Shown: piece by piece, positions 1 through 8,889 of the stretch | Layout of the letters: each line of letters opens with the position of its first letter | How positions within the stretch are numbered: the first letter of the stretch is position 1 | Origin: Gemmatimonadota bacterium | GTDB lineage: Bacteria > JAAXHH01 | Direction of reading: 5' to 3' | Assembly (NCBI GenBank): GCA_009841265.1 | Contig: VXMB01000009.1 | Span: 975,911-1,039,910, forward strand | Length of the DNA stretch: 64,000 nt | Program-made: the position numbers and the translations under genes | Notes under the pieces: generated by a model | What the model saw: the letters and a program-made list of their open reading frames with translations, nothing else | What the model was told of the DNA's origin: nothing | The model's database searches: none

Positions 1-485
<485 letters not shown>

Positions 486-569
486 AGCGTCCCGACCACC
501 CGGTCGGCGTCGGAACGCCCAGTCGGCATACGGTCGGCGTAATTCGGTAGTCTACAGGAGCACGCGGCG

Positions 570-2096
570 ATGCGAAAAGTGGATATCTTCGACACCACGT
601 TGCGTGACGGGGAGCAGGTCCCCGGCGCCTCGCTGAACCGGGACGAGAAGATCCAGGTCGCGCACCAGCTTGCCGAACTCGGCGTCGACGTGATCGAAGC
701 GGGGTTCGCCGCGTCCTCGCCCGGCGACTTCGCCGCGGTCAAGAACATCGCCGAGCAGGTCGAAGGCCCCGTGATTACGGCCCTCGCAAGGGCCGTGGAA
801 TCGGACATCGTGGCCGTGGCCGAGGCCGTCAAACCCGCGAAAAGGCCCCGGATCCACATCGTCCTGGGCACGTCCGACACCCACCTGAAGCACAAGTTCC
901 GCAAGTCCCGCCAGCAGATCATGGACATGGGCGTGCAGGCCGTCCTCTTCGCGAAGGAACTTTGCGAGGACATCGAGTATTCGACGGAGGACGCCTCCCG
1001 GAGCGATTTCGACTACCTGTGCGAGACCGTCGAGGCCGTCATCGACGCCGGCGCCACCGTGGTGAACATCCCCGATACGGTGGGCTACGCCGTCCCGGAA
1101 CAGTGGGGCAACCTGATCTCCCGGCTCATCGCCACCGTGCCGAACATCGAAAAGGCCAAGGTCAGCGTGCACTGCCACAACGACCTGGGCATGGCGACGG
1201 CCAATTCCCTGGCGGCCATCAAAGCGGGTGCGACCCAGGTTGAATGCACGGTAAACGGCGTGGGCGAACGGGCGGGCAACGCCTCCCTGGAAGAGATCGT
1301 CATGGCGGTCAAGATGCGCGGGGATTTCTACGACGCGCGCACCGACATCGAGACCACCCAGATCTATTCCACGAGCCTGCTGGTGAGAGACCTGATGCAC
1401 ATGCCCGTGCAGCGCAACAAGGCCATCGTGGGCAGCAACGCCTTCGCCCATTCTTCGGGCATTCACCAGGACGGCTTCCTGAAGCACCGGGAGAACTACG
1501 AAATCATGAGCCCGTCGGACGTGGGCATCGAGAAGAGCGACATCGTGCTGACGGCACGATCCGGACGGCACGCGTTGCGGCACCGGCTCGAGCTGCTGGG
1601 CTACACGTACGACGAAACCCGGAAAGAAGAATTCGAAAAGGTACACGTGCGCTTCCTGAACGTGGCGGACCGGCAGAAGGAAGTGGCGGACGAAGACCTC
1701 CACCGGATCGTATCCGACTCCCCGGTGGAAGTGCCCGAACAGTACCTGCTGGAAGATTTCAGGGTGACCTCCTCGCACTCCGGCCAGGCCGATGCGAGCG
1801 TACGCCTTCACGTCAGCGGCGAGACGATTGAAGAGGCGGGCGTGGGCGACAACCAGATTCTCGCCGCGCTGAACGCCGTCGACCGGATCACCAAGCTGCC
1901 CACCTACGTGAAGGATATCCAGACCTCGTCGAACGGCCGCGAAGGCGCTCACCACGTCCAGGTCAGCGTCGGATTCCACGACCAGTCCTTCAACAGCCAT
2001 GCCTCCGATACCGACGTCGTGAAAGCCAGCATCCAGGCCTACCTGCATTCCCTCAATCAACTCGTTGCGCGGCACGGCGGGCTGATCGTCGAATAA
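570..2096 (+). CDS. leuA: 2-isopropylmalate synthase
   Basis: This 508-residue protein condenses acetyl-CoA with 2-oxoisovalerate in the first committed step of leucine synthesis. The N-terminus has the DRE-TIM metallolyase signature [10 protein letters not shown] (residues 7-16), and the metal-binding HCHND motif has histidines at 201 and 203. The NGVGERAGN segment follows. The C-terminal 120 residues match the LeuA allosteric domain that binds leucine, so feedback inhibition is expected. The start is supported by AGGAG about 9 bases upstream of the ATG. Length is typical of LeuA type 1. Homocitrate or citramalate synthase is an alternative within the family, but the ilvC and leuB neighbours argue for leuA. 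Confidence 0.93.
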   Translation: MRKVDIFDTTLRDGEQVPGASLNRDEKIQVAHQLAELGVDVIEAGFAASSPGDFAAVKNIAEQVEGPVITALARAVESDIVAVAEAVKPAKRPRIHIVLGTSDTHLKHKFRKSRQQIMDMGVQAVLFAKELCEDIEYSTEDASRSDFDYLCETVEAVIDAGATVVNIPDTVGYAVPEQWGNLISRLIATVPNIEKAKVSVHCHNDLGMATANSLAAIKAGATQVECTVNGVGERAGNASLEEIVMAVKMRGDFYDARTDIETTQIYSTSLLVRDLMHMPVQRNKAIVGSNAFAHSSGIHQDGFLKHRENYEIMSPSDVGIEKSDIVLTARSGRHALRHRLELLGYTYDETRKEEFEKVHVRFLNVADRQKEVADEDLHRIVSDSPVEVPEQYLLEDFRVTSSHSGQADASVRLHVSGETIEEAGVGDNQILAALNAVDRITKLPTYVKDIQTSSNGREGAHHVQVSVGFHDQSFNSHASDTDVVKASIQAYLHSLNQLVARHGGLIVE

Positions 2097-2130
2097 TCCA
2101 CCCCACATTTCATATACGCAGGAGGAACAC

Positions 2131-3183
2131 TTGTACAATATCGCGGTCATTCCGGGCGACGGGACCGGCCCGGAGGTCGTGCGTGAGGGGCTGAAAGTGC
2201 TCAACGCGGCCTCGAAGAAGTTCTCATTCGACTATGAACTCACGGAATACGATTTCGGCGGCGAGAGATACCTGAGGACGGGAGAGATCCTGCCCCGGGA
2301 GGGCCTGCAGGAGCTGGGCGACTACGACGCCATCTACCTCGGCGCCATCGGACATCCGGACTGCCCGCCCGGCCTCCTTGAAAAGGGCATCCTCCTGACG
2401 ATCCGGTTCGAGCTGGACCTCTATATCAACCTGCGCCCGGTCAAACTGTACCCGGGCGTCGAATGCCCGCTCAAGGACAAGGGCCCCGAGGACGTGGACT
2501 TCGTCGTGGTCCGGGAGAACACCGAAGACCTGTACGTCGGCGCCGGCGGCGTGTACAAGAAGGGCACACCGGACGAGGTTGCGGTACAGGAGTCCATCAA
2601 TACCCGCAAGGGCGTGGAGCGGTGCGTCCGCTACGCTTTCGAAACTGCGAAGGCACGAAACAAGCAGAACAAGGTGACCCTCTGCGCCAAGACCAACGTG
2701 CTGACCTTCGCCCACGACCTCTGGGAGCGGGTGTTCTACGAAGTCGCCGAGGAATATCCGGGCATCACGGCCGACTACGCCCACGTGGACGCAACCTGCA
2801 TGTGGATGGTTAAGAACCCCGAGTGGTTCGACGTTATCGTCACGACCAACATGTTCGGCGATATCATCACGGACCTTGGCGCCATTATCCAGGGCGGCAT
2901 GGGCATCGCCGCGGGGGGCAACATCAATCCCGAAGGCACCGCCATGTTCGAGCCCATTGGCGGTTCGGCGCCTAAATACACGGACCAGAACGTCATCAAT
3001 CCCATCGCGGCCATCGCCTCCTGCCAGATGATGCTGGCGCAGCTCGGCGAAGAGCAGGCCGCCGACGCCGTGGAACGGGCCATTATCGAAGTGGTAAGTA
3101 CCAAGATGAAGAGCATGGACGCCGGCCGGATGGGGTACGGCACCAGCGAAGTCGGCGACCTCGTGGCCGGGGCGTTGGGCTGA
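2131..3183 (+). CDS. leuB: 3-isopropylmalate dehydrogenase (isocitrate/isopropylmalate dehydrogenase family)
   Basis: This 350-residue beta-decarboxylating dehydrogenase should oxidise 3-isopropylmalate with NAD+ in leucine synthesis. It begins IPGDGTGPEV, has the substrate-binding region FVVVRENTEDLYVG, and carries the family signature NMFGDIITDLGA near residue 240 followed by the GGSAP nucleotide-binding segment. The start is a TTG preceded by AGGAGG with good spacing; no ATG fits better. It lies 34 bp after leuA and is closed by a strong terminator. Tartrate dehydrogenase or homoisocitrate dehydrogenase belong to the same family and cannot be excluded by sequence, but context favours leuB. 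leuC and leuD are not in the window. Confidence 0.85.
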   Translation: MYNIAVIPGDGTGPEVVREGLKVLNAASKKFSFDYELTEYDFGGERYLRTGEILPREGLQELGDYDAIYLGAIGHPDCPPGLLEKGILLTIRFELDLYINLRPVKLYPGVECPLKDKGPEDVDFVVVRENTEDLYVGAGGVYKKGTPDEVAVQESINTRKGVERCVRYAFETAKARNKQNKVTLCAKTNVLTFAHDLWERVFYEVAEEYPGITADYAHVDATCMWMVKNPEWFDVIVTTNMFGDIITDLGAIIQGGMGIAAGGNINPEGTAMFEPIGGSAPKYTDQNVINPIAAIASCQMMLAQLGEEQAADAVERAIIEVVSTKMKSMDAGRMGYGTSEVGDLVAGALG

Positions 3184-3238
3184 GGGCATTGGGCTGAGCA
3201 GGTATCTTTGAACGAGCAGTATAAGACGGTATGAATAA

Positions 3239-3280
3239 CAAGCCCTCTGGCGGCCGGACGGTCCCCCGGAGGGCTTTTTA
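3239..3280. terminator. Bidirectional intrinsic terminator between leuB and the CoA-transferase gene
   Basis: AGCCCTC (3241-3247) pairs with GAGGGCT (3269-3275), extended by an A-T pair, followed by a run of T on the + strand. The T run overlaps the TAA stop of the convergent CoA-transferase gene. On the minus strand the A residues before the stem give a weaker T run, so it can serve both converging operons. Confidence 0.8.
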
Positions 3281-4462
3281 TTTGATCACGCCGGCCTCGC
3301 GCCACCGTACCAAATCATCTGCCGACGCATCGAGCAGCGTCTGAAGAATCGGGTCGGTGTGTTCCCCCAGGGCGGGGGCGTGGCGGGTGACTTCCGGTGG
3401 GGTTTCCGACAGCTTGAGGGGCGATCCGGCCACGCGCAAGGGGCCGGCGATGGGATGCAGGATCTTCACGATCATTTCGCGGGCCAGAATCTGGGGATCT
3501 TCCACGACCTGCTTCACGTTCTGTATGGGACCGCAGGGGATCTCGGCCGAGTCGAGACGCCGCAGCCAGTCTTCCGAAGTACTTTCCCTGAACACACCGG
3601 TCAATATCTCGTGCAGCTCGCCGTGGTTCTCGGTGCGCAGGTTGTTGTCCCTGAACCGATCGTCGCCTGCCAGGTCCTCCCGCCCCATGACTTCGCATAG
3701 TCGGTTCCAGAGGACGTTGTTACCCGCCGCGATCATGATCCAGCCGTCCCGCGTCTCGACGGCCTGGAAGGGCGTGATGGACGGATGACGGGCCCCGAGC
3801 GGTTCCGGTACACTGCCTGTCATGTCGTACCGGGCGATGGCGTTCTCGAGCAGGGCGATCTGGCAGTCCATCATGCCGATGTCCACCATCTGCCCCCGCC
3901 CCGTCTGCGTCCGGGTAAACAGCGCCGTGAGAATGCCGATGCACGAGTAGAGCGCGGCCGCAATATCCCCGATGGACACGCCCACCCGGACGGGCGGACG
4001 GTCCGGTTCACCGGTAATGCTGACGATGCCGCCCATGCCCTGGATGATCATGTCGTAGGCCCCGCGCCGGGCGTAGGGCCCGGTCTGCCCGAACCCGGAA
4101 CAGGCCGCGTAGATCAATCCGGGGAACCGTGTCTGCAACGTTTCGTAGTCCAGACCGAGTTTCTTCATCACGCCCGGCCTGAAATTCTCCACCAGGACGT
4201 CCGACTTCCCGATCAGTTCGAGGAGCAGTGCGCGGCCGTCGGGATGCTTCAGATCGATCGCGATGCTCCGCTTGCCCCGGTTGACATTCTCGAAGTAGCC
4301 GCTCACGCCCGCTTTGAACGGACCGAATCCCCGCGCCTCGTCCCCGCCGAAGGGCTCGACCTTGATGATCTCGGCGCCCAGGTCGCCCAGGGTCATGGTC
4401 GTGAAGGGACCCGCGAGCACCCGGGTCAGGTCGATGACGCGAATGTCTTTGAGAGCGCCCAT
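3278..4462 (-). CDS. CaiB/BaiF family (family III) CoA-transferase
   Basis: This 394-residue protein belongs to the family III CoA-transferases, which move CoA between carboxylic acids through an aspartyl-CoA intermediate in the cytoplasm. Visible motifs are the N-terminal VIDLTRVLAGPF, the RGKRSIAIDLK segment, VENFRPGVM and the catalytic aspartate D137 in GAYDMIIQG. Length is normal. It is the last gene of the rrf2-cysK operon, starting 3 bp after thrB. The substrate pair cannot be read from sequence; formyl-, carnitine- and succinyl-type members share these motifs. Its placement with cysteine and threonine genes does not by itself point to a reaction. Confidence 0.88.
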   Translation of the reverse strand: MGALKDIRVIDLTRVLAGPFTTMTLGDLGAEIIKVEPFGGDEARGFGPFKAGVSGYFENVNRGKRSIAIDLKHPDGRALLLELIGKSDVLVENFRPGVMKKLGLDYETLQTRFPGLIYAACSGFGQTGPYARRGAYDMIIQGMGGIVSITGEPDRPPVRVGVSIGDIAAALYSCIGILTALFTRTQTGRGQMVDIGMMDCQIALLENAIARYDMTGSVPEPLGARHPSITPFQAVETRDGWIMIAAGNNVLWNRLCEVMGREDLAGDDRFRDNNLRTENHGELHEILTGVFRESTSEDWLRRLDSAEIPCGPIQNVKQVVEDPQILAREMIVKILHPIAGPLRVAGSPLKLSETPPEVTRHAPALGEHTDPILQTLLDASADDLVRWREAGVIK

Positions 4463-4465
4463 GGC

Positions 4466-5386
4466 TCAGTCCGGCAGGACCTGGCAACCTTCGTTGTCTA
4501 TGGGGAGGATCCGGTATTGTCCGGTAACGCCGTGCCGGGCGAAGGCATCGACCATGGCTTCGCCGATACCCTCGTGGTTTTCTGTGGCCAGTGCGATGGC
4601 CGTGGGTCCAGCGCCGCTGAGGGCCGCGCCGTGGGCGCCGGCGTCCAGGGCGTCCATGGTGACTTCCGCCAGACCAGGAACCAGGTGCTGCCGGTAGGGC
4701 TGGTGCAAGCGGTCGGCCATGCCCTCCCGGAGCAAAGCGTAATTCCCCGACGCCATCCCGCCCACCAACATGCCCACGCTGCAGAGGTTGTAGACCGCGT
4801 CCTCCATGGACACCGTGTCCGGCAGGACGCCGCGGGCAACCTTGGTATCGAGGGTGAATTCGGGGATGGCCACGACGGCCTTGAGGTCGGAGGGCACGGC
4901 GAAGGTCTGGTATACGATCGTTCCCGCCCGCTCGCCGCTTACGGAAAGACCGCCGAGCAGGGACGGAACGACATTGTCGGGATGCCCTTCCAAATCGGAG
5001 CAGATACGGAGGAGTTCCGGTGTGCCCAGCGGCCGCCCCGCGAGGGCATTGGCCGCGAGGGCATTGGCCGCCACGGCGCCCGCCACGATGGCGACCCCGC
5101 TGCTGCCCAGTCCCCGTGAGACGGGAATGGCGTGGTGCATGCGCGCCTTGAGACCGGCGGGCTGCCAGTCCGCGGCGTCGAAAACAGCCCGGGCGGAGAC
5201 GATGCACAGGTTGCCTTCATCGAGGGGTACCACTTCGGCCCCTTCACCCACCACGACCACGTCCAGGCCGGATTCCGTTTCGGATAACTCGATGGTGTTG
5301 TAGAGGCCGAGGGCCATGCCGGCGCAGTCGTAGCCGGAACCCAGGTTGCCCGTGGTCGCGGGAACGCGCACCCGCACGGAGGACAT
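4466..5386 (-). CDS. thrB: Homoserine kinase
   Basis: This 306-residue GHMP-family kinase phosphorylates homoserine for threonine synthesis. The N-terminus VRVPATTGNLGSGYDCAG is characteristic of ThrB, and the ATP-binding GHMP signature PVSRGLGSSGVA sits at residues 88-99. The C-terminal GAALSGAGPTAIA glycine-rich loop is also present. The start ATG overlaps the stop of the upstream sulfur-carrier gene (TGATG), so translation is probably coupled. Neither thrC nor hom is in the window. Placement within a cysteine-type operon is notable because homoserine is also the branch point towards sulfur amino acids. Confidence 0.92.
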   Translation of the reverse strand: MSSVRVRVPATTGNLGSGYDCAGMALGLYNTIELSETESGLDVVVVGEGAEVVPLDEGNLCIVSARAVFDAADWQPAGLKARMHHAIPVSRGLGSSGVAIVAGAVAANALAANALAGRPLGTPELLRICSDLEGHPDNVVPSLLGGLSVSGERAGTIVYQTFAVPSDLKAVVAIPEFTLDTKVARGVLPDTVSMEDAVYNLCSVGMLVGGMASGNYALLREGMADRLHQPYRQHLVPGLAEVTMDALDAGAHGAALSGAGPTAIALATENHEGIGEAMVDAFARHGVTGQYRILPIDNEGCQVLPD

Positions 5387-5703
5387 CAGCCGCGGTCCCG
5401 CGGACTGCCTGAACCGTGCGGATCGTCCTGGCCGCCCGCGATGGCGGGCACGATGGAAATCCGGTCTCCGGCCTTGATTGTGGTGTCCGTACCGTCCAGA
5501 AACCGGATGTCTTCTTCGTTGATGTAGATGTTGATGAACCGCCGCACTTTTCCGGACTCGTCACAGAGCCGATCCTTGATGCCGGGGTAGGATGCCTCCA
5601 TGTTTCCGATCAGCGATTCGACGGTTTCGCCGTCAATTTCGATTTCGGACCGGTTATCGGTCAACTTGCGCAGCGGGGTTGGTATGCGAACGGTAACGGC
5701 CAT
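5386..5703 (-). CDS. MoaD/ThiS-family ubiquitin-like sulfur carrier with a C-terminal tail after Gly-Gly
   Basis: This 105-residue protein has the beta-grasp pattern of MoaD/ThiS/CysO sulfur carriers, with the typical final strand [11 protein letters not shown]. In the family the Gly-Gly is normally the last pair of residues and is activated as a thiocarboxylate. Here a further 14 residues follow (starting QDDPHG) before the stop, which overlaps thrB. Lying directly downstream of cysK, it is best compared with CysO, which delivers sulfide to a cysteine synthase. If so, the tail would have to be removed first, for example by a JAMM protease; no such protease gene is visible. A molybdopterin role is possible but no moa genes are nearby. 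Confidence 0.8.
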   Translation of the reverse strand: MAVTVRIPTPLRKLTDNRSEIEIDGETVESLIGNMEASYPGIKDRLCDESGKVRRFINIYINEEDIRFLDGTDTTIKAGDRISIVPAIAGGQDDPHGSGSPRDRG

Positions 5704-5729
5704 CTAACGGATCCTCCTCTTAGTCGTGC

Positions 5730-6677
5730 TTAATCGCTCTGTCCTTCGAAGTACTCCCGGATGCTCAGGTATCTCTCTCCGGTATCGCACAGGATGGTTA
5801 CGATTCGGCCTTCTCCCAAGTCCTCCGCCAGCCTGAGGCCGGCGCATACGTTGGCGCCTGCCGAGATGCCCACCAGGAGTCCTTCCTCCAGGCCCACGCG
5901 ACGGGCCGTCTGGTAGGCGTCCTCGTCATCGATCAACATCACGTCGTCAATGATCGACCGGTCCAGGATATCGGGAATGAACCCTGCGCCGATGCCCTGG
6001 ATGGCGTGCACCAGGCTTTCCACGGGCTTGCCCGATATCACGGGGGACAACGAGGGTTCCACGGCGATCACGCGGATGCGATCGTCCTTCTCTTTCAAGA
6101 ATTGCCCTACGCCGGTCAGCGTTCCCCCGGTGCCCACGGCGGCCACGAAGGCGTCGATTTTTCCGCCGGTCGCGTCCCAGATCTCCTCGGCCGTGGTCTT
6201 GCGGTGAATTTCCACGTTGGCGGGGTTCTTGAACTGCTGGGGCATGAAGTAGTCGGGATGTTCGGCGAGGATCTCCTCCGCCTTCTGCACGGCGCCGGCC
6301 ATGCCCAGCATGCCCGGTGTCAGCACCAGCTCCGCGCCGTAGGAGGTCAGCAGCACGCGCCGCTCCGAACTCATGTTGTCCGGCATTACGAGGATGACCT
6401 TGTAGCCCCGAACCGCGGCCACCATGCTCAGGCCTAGCCCCGTGTTGCCGCTCGTCGGCTCCACGATCGTGCCGCCCGGATTGAGCAGGCCTTGTCGCTC
6501 GGCGTCCAGGATCATGCTCAGGCCGACGCGGTCCTTGACGCTGCCGCCGGGGTTGCCTGACTCAAGCTTGCCAAGCAGGTCGATCCCCGGGACATGATTG
6601 ATCCGGTTCAGGCGAACCAGGGGGGTGTTGCCTATCAGGTCGAGCGCGCTGTCGTATATTCCGTTCCCGGAGGCCAC
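5730..6677 (-). CDS. cysK: Cysteine synthase (O-acetylserine or O-phosphoserine sulfhydrylase)
   Basis: This 315-residue PLP enzyme of fold type II makes cysteine from an activated serine and sulfide. It shows the PLP lysine K49 in SGNPGGSVKDR, the substrate loop TSGNTG (residues 75-80) and the phosphate-binding GTGGT motif. The C-terminal SAGANV and LCDTGERYLS segments are typical of CysK/CysM. It lies 10 bp after the rrf2 regulator and just before a CysO-like sulfur carrier, a pairing that would suit CysM-type use of thiocarboxylate sulfur. Which acceptor it uses cannot be decided here. Confidence 0.9.
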   Translation of the reverse strand: MASGNGIYDSALDLIGNTPLVRLNRINHVPGIDLLGKLESGNPGGSVKDRVGLSMILDAERQGLLNPGGTIVEPTSGNTGLGLSMVAAVRGYKVILVMPDNMSSERRVLLTSYGAELVLTPGMLGMAGAVQKAEEILAEHPDYFMPQQFKNPANVEIHRKTTAEEIWDATGGKIDAFVAAVGTGGTLTGVGQFLKEKDDRIRVIAVEPSLSPVISGKPVESLVHAIQGIGAGFIPDILDRSIIDDVMLIDDEDAYQTARRVGLEEGLLVGISAGANVCAGLRLAEDLGEGRIVTILCDTGERYLSIREYFEGQSD

Positions 6678-6687
6678 GGGCTATCCT

Positions 6688-7128
6688 TCAGATGTAGTAC
6701 ATGGACAGGCTCTTCTGCGCCTGCCTGGAAATGTCTTCGAACGTGATGCCGTCCATGATCTCGCCGAGCTTCTCCTGCACCCCCATCCAAACGTCCTTCA
6801 ATACGTGCTGGCCGCTCAGCTGGTCCGTTATCTCGGCGTCGCCGGAAAGGCTTTCGACGGAGATCAGGGCGCCGTCCATGGCCCGGATCACGTCGCCCAG
6901 GGAGATCTCACCCGGGGCCCGCGCCAGCGAGTAGCCCCCGGTCGCTCCGCGCTTGCTCCGCACCAGGCCGGCGCGCTGAAGCTGCAGGAGGATCTGAACG
7001 AGGTATTTTTCGGGAATGGATTGGCGGACGGCGATGTCGCTGATGTGGATGACTTCCGCCTTGTCGTGGTACCTTGTCAATTCCAGCACGGCCCTGCACG
7101 CGTACTCCGCCTTGGCTGAAACCCTCAT
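6688..7128 (-). CDS. Rrf2-family transcriptional regulator (CymR-like, no Fe-S cysteines)
   Basis: This 146-residue protein begins MRVSAKAEYACRAVLEL and contains the Rrf2 winged helix (about residues 25-60) with the wing sequence SKRGATGGYSLAR. IscR and NsrR carry three cysteines that bind a cluster. This protein has only one cysteine (residue 11), so cluster sensing is unlikely and it resembles CymR, which in Bacillus works together with CysK. It is the first gene of the cysK operon and has GGAGG upstream of its ATG. A near-perfect Rrf2-type palindrome lies over the predicted transcription start, so autorepression is likely. Confidence 0.9.
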   Translation of the reverse strand: MRVSAKAEYACRAVLELTRYHDKAEVIHISDIAVRQSIPEKYLVQILLQLQRAGLVRSKRGATGGYSLARAPGEISLGDVIRAMDGALISVESLSGDAEITDQLSGQHVLKDVWMGVQEKLGEIMDGITFEDISRQAQKSLSMYYI

Positions 7129-7154
7129 CCGTCCTCCCTGGCCACCGGATTTTA

Positions 7155-7173
7155 GTTTACTAATTTAGTCAAC
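7155..7173 (-). promoter_or_regulatory. Rrf2-type operator palindrome
   Basis: GTTTACTAA and TTAGTCAAC face each other around a single T and match in 8 of 9 positions as an inverted repeat. The core ACTAAATTAGT (minus strand) resembles the IscR type-1 box pattern. It starts immediately downstream of the -10 element and covers the expected start of transcription, as expected for a repressor site of the adjacent Rrf2 gene. Confidence 0.75.
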
Positions 7174-7202
7174 ATTATAAGAGGAGAGCGGTACGGAGTC
7201 AA
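7174..7202 (-). promoter_or_regulatory. Sigma-70 promoter of the rrf2-cysK operon
   Basis: On the minus strand TTGACT (7202-7197) is followed after exactly 17 bases by TATAAT (7179-7174). This is the best match to a housekeeping promoter in the window. It drives the five-gene operon down to the terminator at 3280. Confidence 0.8.
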
Positions 7203-7243
7203 GAAAATACGGATCTGACGAGGGGCTGAAACCGGATCGGGGA

Positions 7244-8149
7244 TCAGGCGAACAGGCGAGTGTGGTATTCCAGGAACCGGGAGGAATCCATGGGTTCCAT
7301 GCGCAGGTCCCCGGGCACCGCCCCGCCCAGGGCGTCACGGGGGGCGAGTCCGACCAGTTCGCTCTCCAGGACCTCGACCCCTTCCGCTTCCGCAAGGCGC
7401 GCGACGGCGTCGAAAGCCCGGGCCATGTCCGTCTGCCGGTAGTCGGTCAGGTTCATGGACACCTGGGCGAGGTGCCGTTCCGGCAACAGCAGTCCAAGAG
7501 CTCGGACCCCGGGCAGGCCGCCGTTCTTCTCCCTGACCTTCTGCGCGATTCGCCGGGCGACACGAACGTCATCGGTGTCCAGGTTCACGTTGTAGGCGAC
7601 AAGGATATCGCGGACGCCGACCGCTGTGGCGCCGGCGGAAACGTGAACCGTGCCCGGTCCCGCGTCGGGCGCGAGGTCCTGGTTTGTTTCCATCTCCCCG
7701 ACCAGACGTTCGAATCCACCCCGGCGTATATCCGGAAGCTCGCCACGCCGTGCATCCAGGTCGGCATGCCCGTAGAAATAAACCGGAATCCCGAGAGATC
7801 GGCCGATCTCCCCGCCGTAGTCCCGGGCAAGGGAGACGCAGACGTCCATGGTGCAGTCGGAAAGGGGTATGAAGGGGATGACGTCCGTGGCGCCGATCCG
7901 GGGATGTACGCCGCGATGGTGTCTCAGGTCGATCAGGTCCCGAGCCGTCCTGCAGGCTTCGAAAGCGCCCCTGGCGACTTCCTCGGGCGCACCCATGAAG
8001 GTGATTACGGAGCGGTTGTGGTCTCCGTCCATTTCCATGCCAGCCAGGTGGACACCGTCGACGGCGGCGATGCTGGCGGCGATGGCCTCCACGATGCCGG
8101 AATCGCGCCCTTCGCTGAAATTGGGCACGCACTCGACAAGGGGCTTCAT
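7244..8149 (-). CDS. ftcD: Glutamate formimidoyltransferase (formiminotransferase domain only)
   Basis: This 301-residue protein matches the formiminotransferase of histidine degradation, which moves the formimino group from formiminoglutamate to tetrahydrofolate. It begins VECVPNFSEGR, has DGDHNRSVITF, and carries the catalytic histidine H82 in RHHRGVHPRIGATD. The cyclodeaminase half found in mammalian FTCD is absent, as in many bacteria. The ATG overlaps the stop of the upstream RraA-like gene (TGATG), so the two are co-translated. No hut genes are visible; a related role in folate recycling is possible. Confidence 0.92.
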   Translation of the reverse strand: MKPLVECVPNFSEGRDSGIVEAIAASIAAVDGVHLAGMEMDGDHNRSVITFMGAPEEVARGAFEACRTARDLIDLRHHRGVHPRIGATDVIPFIPLSDCTMDVCVSLARDYGGEIGRSLGIPVYFYGHADLDARRGELPDIRRGGFERLVGEMETNQDLAPDAGPGTVHVSAGATAVGVRDILVAYNVNLDTDDVRVARRIAQKVREKNGGLPGVRALGLLLPERHLAQVSMNLTDYRQTDMARAFDAVARLAEAEGVEVLESELVGLAPRDALGGAVPGDLRMEPMDSSRFLEYHTRLFA

Positions 8150-8814
8150 CAGAGAATGCCGTATTTCTCGAAGGCGGCGGTGGCGGACATGCCGTTCTTC
8201 AGAGCCTGCTTGACCTCTTTCTCTTCGGCCGCCTTTTCAAAGGCCGCTTTCAGTACCTGTTCTTCCACGACCCGGGGGACGACCACGACCCCGTCGAAGT
8301 CTCCGAAAACGAGATCGCCCGGACAGACCTTCACGCCGCCGCAATCGATGGGCGTATTGTAGGCGATGACGTCGCTCCTGCCCTTCGAATCATAGGGCGC
8401 GATACCACGGACGAACAGCGGAAAGCCCATGTCGGCGATGGCCTGCGAATCCCGGGTAAACCCGTCGATCACGGCGCCGCGCGCGCCCCGGGCCTCCGCG
8501 GCGGTCGAGAGCAGCTCGCCCCAGAGGCTGCTGCGCGTCGTGCCGTTGGTCTGCGCCACGAAGACGTCCCCGGGCTTCAGCGCATCCACGGCTTCAAGCT
8601 CCAGCTTGTAGGGCTCATCCGGAATGTCGTACACGTCGACGGAAAGCACGGTCAGCGCCCGGCCCATTACAACCGCATCGGGAAACAGGGGCCTGATATC
8701 GTGCCGGAGGATCTGGTCGCGGTATCCGCAGGCGTCCAGGGCGTCCGCGATGACCGCCGAAAACAGCTTCTCCTTCATATCCTCGTACATATCGCTGCTT
8801 ATTTTTTTGCTCAA
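8149..8814 (-). CDS. RraA-like protein (HMG aldolase / demethylmenaquinone methyltransferase-like fold)
   Basis: The protein matches the RraA/HMG-aldolase fold: an early segment VIADALDACGYRDQ, then GDVFVAQTNGTTRSSLWGELLSTAA in two parts, and the metal/substrate region GAVIDGFTRD. Family members include 4-hydroxy-4-methyl-2-oxoglutarate aldolases, oxaloacetate decarboxylases and the RNase E inhibitor RraA; in metabolic contexts such as this, a 2-oxoacid lyase is more likely. I choose the TTG at 8814, giving 221 residues, because GGGGAG lies 9 bases upstream and the longer GTG start at 8856 would fall inside a hairpin. It is coupled to ftcD. Confidence 0.82.
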   Translation of the reverse strand: MSKKISSDMYEDMKEKLFSAVIADALDACGYRDQILRHDIRPLFPDAVVMGRALTVLSVDVYDIPDEPYKLELEAVDALKPGDVFVAQTNGTTRSSLWGELLSTAAEARGARGAVIDGFTRDSQAIADMGFPLFVRGIAPYDSKGRSDVIAYNTPIDCGGVKVCPGDLVFGDFDGVVVVPRVVEEQVLKAAFEKAAEEKEVKQALKNGMSATAAFEKYGIL

Positions 8815-8851
8815 TTTCGCGTTCTCCCCGCAACGGACGCATCGCGCGTAA

Positions 8852-8886
8852 CACACGCATCGCGCGCATATGCGCCGGCGCGTGTG
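8852..8886 (-). other. GC-rich nested hairpin downstream of the OmpA-domain gene
   Basis: CACACGC (8852-8858) pairs with GCGTGTG (8880-8886) and encloses the perfect palindrome GCGCATATGCGC (8864-8875). There is no T tract, so it is not a classical intrinsic terminator. It may mark the end of the OmpA-gene transcript or protect its 3' end. Confidence 0.45.
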
Positions 8887-8889
8887 CTA

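Noticed and set aside
2131..2138. TTGTACAA at the leuB start as a further array site
   Set aside because: It is the TTG start codon plus Tyr and Asn codons in a coding context, and no phased neighbours exist; chance match.
570..2204. Minus-strand 550-codon frame over leuA
   Set aside because: Shadow of a clear leuA gene; composition is H/V/G-rich with no domain.
3239..3280. Riboswitch or T-box in the leuB 3' region
   Set aside because: It is a simple stem with a T tract after the stop codon.
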